Source of the DNA: an uncultured Hyphomonadaceae bacterium | GTDB lineage: Bacteria > Pseudomonadota > Alphaproteobacteria > Caulobacterales > Hyphomonadaceae | Assembly: GCA_938049795.1 (NCBI GenBank) | Contig: CALLCD010000281.1 | Span: 1 to 6,065 of the forward strand | Direction: 5' to 3' | DNA: 6,065 nucleotides | In this document: positions 4,198-6,065 of the stretch, piece by piece | How the letters are laid out: every line of letters begins with the position of its first letter | How positions within the stretch are numbered: position 1 is the first letter of the stretch | Notes under the pieces: model-generated | Seen by the model: only the letters and a program-made list of their open reading frames with translations | Databases searched by the model: none | Told to the model about the DNA's origin: nothing | Program-made: the position numbers and the translations under genes

Positions 4198-6065
4198 GTG
4201 AGCACAATTATGGGTACCGAGGGTGATGACACTCTCATAGGAAGTTTTTTTAGTGACGAACTTCTGGGATTGGGAGGTGATGACACGCTGGAATCGAGCG
4301 CCTCCGCCGATATCTTCAACGGTGGTGAGGGAAACGATACTGTTGATTATTCCGGAATTTCGGTGTTTGGCACTGGCTTGGTCATCAGTCTATTTCTGGG
4401 CGGAGCCTCTGGTGGGTTAGGTGGCGACGCCAATGGGGATACTTTTATCTCAATTGAGAATGTCATTGGCTCTGCAGAAGACGATACCATTGAGGGAGAC
4501 GCGGGCTCAAATGTGCTGACGGGTGGCGGGGGCGACGATTTTTTGCGCGGCAGAGAGGGCAGTGATACTTTAGACGGCGGTCTGGGGAATGATATTGCAG
4601 ATTATTTCAGTTCATCTGCCGCTGTAAATATCAATCTCGAAACCGGAATCCTCTCCGGAGGTGACGCAGAGGGCGACACACTTATCTCTATCGAATCCGT
4701 GTTTGGAACCGCATTCGAGGACACGATCACAGGCAATTCTGAAGCCAACCTTCTCGCCGGACGGGAAGGGAATGATACACTGAATGGCGGCCTCGGAGAC
4801 GATGTCTTAAGTGGCGGAGATGGCGCAGATACGCTTAACGGCGGCGAGGGAGATGATCTTGCAGACTATGCGACCTCAACGTCGGCTGTAACGGTTGATC
4901 TTTTCACGAACACAGTCTCCGGAGGTGAAGCGACGGGCGATACACTGATTTCAATCGAAGGCGCTTTTGGAAGCGGTTTCGATGACACATTTATTGCTGG
5001 CGAAAATGCCGACGAATTTCGTGGGGGGAATGGCGGTGACACAGTTTCGTATGAGAATGCGGAGGGAGCTGTCGGAGTAACCCTTAACCTGGGAAGTGAT
5101 TTTCTCGTCAGGCGGGGAGCAGGTGCAGCTTCTGGTGACCTTCTTATTGATGTGGAAGACGTTATTGGATCGGCATTTGATGACTTGCTGACTGGATCCG
5201 CTATAGCAAACCGGCTAACTGGCGGCGCGGGTGCAGACCGGCTGAATGGCGGTGGCGGGAATGATGTTATTCTCGATGGGTTAGGCGATGATTCTGCGAA
5301 TGGTGGGACAGGCGACGACACTTTCATCGTCGGCGCAGGCGCAAATGATTTCGATGGCGGGGAGGGCTCTGATACGCTCGACTACTCTCAATTCTTCGGC
5401 GCGATCACCTTTGATCTGGTCAACCAGACCCTGTCGGGCGGCGCAGGGGGCAATGACACCATCTCCAGCATCGAAAATGCGATCGGGACGAACGGGTCAG
5501 ACACATTCATCGACAGTTCGGCGAGCAGCACGCTTGTCGGCGGCGCCGGGAACGATGCCTTTATCGCAGGCGCAGGCATCAACACATATGATGGCGGCGA
5601 TGGTGTGGATACGGCTGACTATTCGGCCTTCTTCGGCGCGATCAATGTCAATCTGGCGGACAACACCACGACGGGTGGTGCAGCTGGTAATGACACATTA
5701 ATCAGTATCGAGAACATCACAGGTACCAATGGATCTGACACGCTGATCGGTAATGATGAGGACAACATCCTCAATGGCGGTCGCGGCAATGACACGGTTT
5801 CTGGTGGTGGCGGGAATGATGTCATTCTCGATGGATCAGGCAATGACTCTGCGAATGGTGGGACAGGCGACGACACTTTTATCGTTGGCGCGGGCGCAAA
5901 TGATTTCGATGGCGGCACGGGTTCGGACACGGTTGATTATTCGGCCTTTTTCGGCGCGATCAATGTCAATCTGGCGGACAATACCACGACGGGTGGTGCA
6001 GCTGGTAATGATACGCTCACGGATGTTGAGAACATTATCGGTACCAATGGGTCTGACACGCTGAT
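4198..6065 (+). CDS. RTX (hemolysin-type calcium-binding repeat) protein, 3' end beyond window
   Basis: The frame is open from GTG at 4198 to the window end: 622 codons, no stop. Glycine/aspartate nonapeptides of the GGxGxDxLx type begin at residue 6 and recur in blocks near 6-30, 109-132, 186-221, 343-393, 453-472 and 527-578. In RTX proteins these form calcium-binding parallel beta-rolls that fold after type I secretion. Between blocks lies a recurring spacer starting D-Y-S and ending in a GDTL-x-x-IEN-x-x-G motif; its DY (or SY) marks fall at residues 50, 135, 223, 284, 395, 474 and 580. There is no N-terminal signal peptide, and no enzymatic or adhesion domain is seen. The visible part has no Lys, Cys, His, Pro or Trp and is strongly acidic. 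A C-terminal secretion signal and any functional domain would lie downstream. A calcium-dependent adhesin, surface or matrix protein is likely; a toxin cannot be excluded. Confidence 0.9.
   Translation, partial: MSTIMGTEGDDTLIGSFFSDELLGLGGDDTLESSASADIFNGGEGNDTVDYSGISVFGTGLVISLFLGGASGGLGGDANGDTFISIENVIGSAEDDTIEGDAGSNVLTGGGGDDFLRGREGSDTLDGGLGNDIADYFSSSAAVNINLETGILSGGDAEGDTLISIESVFGTAFEDTITGNSEANLLAGREGNDTLNGGLGDDVLSGGDGADTLNGGEGDDLADYATSTSAVTVDLFTNTVSGGEATGDTLISIEGAFGSGFDDTFIAGENADEFRGGNGGDTVSYENAEGAVGVTLNLGSDFLVRRGAGAASGDLLIDVEDVIGSAFDDLLTGSAIANRLTGGAGADRLNGGGGNDVILDGLGDDSANGGTGDDTFIVGAGANDFDGGEGSDTLDYSQFFGAITFDLVNQTLSGGAGGNDTISSIENAIGTNGSDTFIDSSASSTLVGGAGNDAFIAGAGINTYDGGDGVDTADYSAFFGAINVNLADNTTTGGAAGNDTLISIENITGTNGSDTLIGNDEDNILNGGRGNDTVSGGGGNDVILDGSGNDSANGGTGDDTFIVGAGANDFDGGTGSDTVDYSAFFGAINVNLADNTTTGGAAGNDTLTDVENIIGTNGSDTL
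5254..5409 (+). repeat. Long intragenic RTX repeat, copy 1 (partner 5809-5964)
   Basis: This stretch aligns without gaps with 5809-5964 at an offset of 555 bases (185 codons). Runs of near-identity include the codons for SANGGTGDDTFIVGAGAND. Amino-acid differences are few (for example Leu/Ser, Asp/Asn, Glu/Thr). It encodes a block of calcium-binding nonapeptides followed by the start of the DYS spacer. Confidence 0.8.
5617..5747 (+). repeat. Long intragenic RTX repeat, copy A (partner 5935-6065)
   Basis: This stretch aligns gap-free with 5935-6065 at an offset of 318 bases (106 codons), with about 17 mismatches in 131 bases by my count. Over the first 28 codons the proteins are identical, and all seven nucleotide changes are synonymous. 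It encodes the DYS spacer and the following IEN/GTNGSDTL motif. Confidence 0.85.
5809..5964 (+). repeat. Long intragenic RTX repeat, copy 2 (partner 5254-5409)
   Basis: Second copy of the nonapeptide block plus spacer start seen at 5254-5409. It overlaps the beginning of the 5935-6065 repeat, so the last part of the visible gene is a complete 106-codon module. Confidence 0.8.
5935..6065 (+). repeat. Long intragenic RTX repeat, copy B, cut by window edge
   Basis: Second copy of 5617-5747, still aligned when the window ends, so the repeat array probably continues downstream. Identity between copies is highest here, and earlier modules (before about 5200) are much more divergent. Confidence 0.85.

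Noticed and set aside
4866..5327. Antisense open frame of about 153 codons over the RTX gene, with similar ones at 5388-5585 and 5619-5930
   Set aside because: Their Ser/Pro/Ala-rich repeats are the reverse reading of the Gly/Asp RTX codons; the plus-strand frame is continuously open and clearly RTX.
5288..6064. Plus-strand frames at 5288-5701 and 5753-6064 in a different frame from the RTX gene
   Set aside because: They repeat because the underlying DNA repeats; composition is not protein-like and the RTX frame explains the sequence.
4198..6065. The short tandem glycine-rich repeats considered as a CRISPR array or non-coding satellite
   Set aside because: Repeats are in codon phase, diverge at silent sites and encode canonical RTX nonapeptides in an unbroken frame.

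Overview
The window looks like a piece of an alphaproteobacterial genome, possibly from a marine, Hyphomonadaceae- or Rhodobacterales-like organism. This rests on moderate G+C, an IS3-family end of a type common in that class, and RTX modules of a kind frequent in its secreted proteins. It is an inference from style, not from a phylogenetic marker.

Layout. Positions 1-141 (minus strand) are the left end of an IS3-family insertion sequence: its terminal tip, a short leader and the first 20 codons of the OrfA transposase subunit, running off the window. Positions 196-3581 (minus strand) are a compact four-gene operon, read from 3581 down to 196. The genes encode an exported protein with a HEAT-like helical segment (210 aa), an exported four-cysteine protein (232 aa), a two-transmembrane protein with a large periplasmic domain (328 aa) and an exported trypsin-like serine protease with an intact His-Asp-Ser triad (357 aa). 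Junctions are +10, -23 and +6 bp, so transcription and translation are probably coupled. Positions 3582-4197 hold no gene I can support, only a candidate promoter for the operon and several small dyads. From 4198 to the window end (plus strand) runs an open RTX (glycine/aspartate-rich calcium-binding repeat) gene with a GTG start: 622 codons are visible and no stop is reached.

How the parts may work together. All four operon products are predicted to act in or across the cell envelope, and only the protease has a function that can be named. The divergent RTX protein has no Sec signal and consists of calcium-binding repeats from its sixth residue, as expected for a type I secretion substrate such as an adhesin, surface-layer or matrix protein. 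A processing or quality-control link between the exported protease module and the RTX protein is possible but rests only on adjacency. The three non-protease operon genes are not recognised, and the operon is the best candidate here for an undescribed system. The IS end lies only 54 bp past the protease stop codon, so the original downstream context may have been interrupted.
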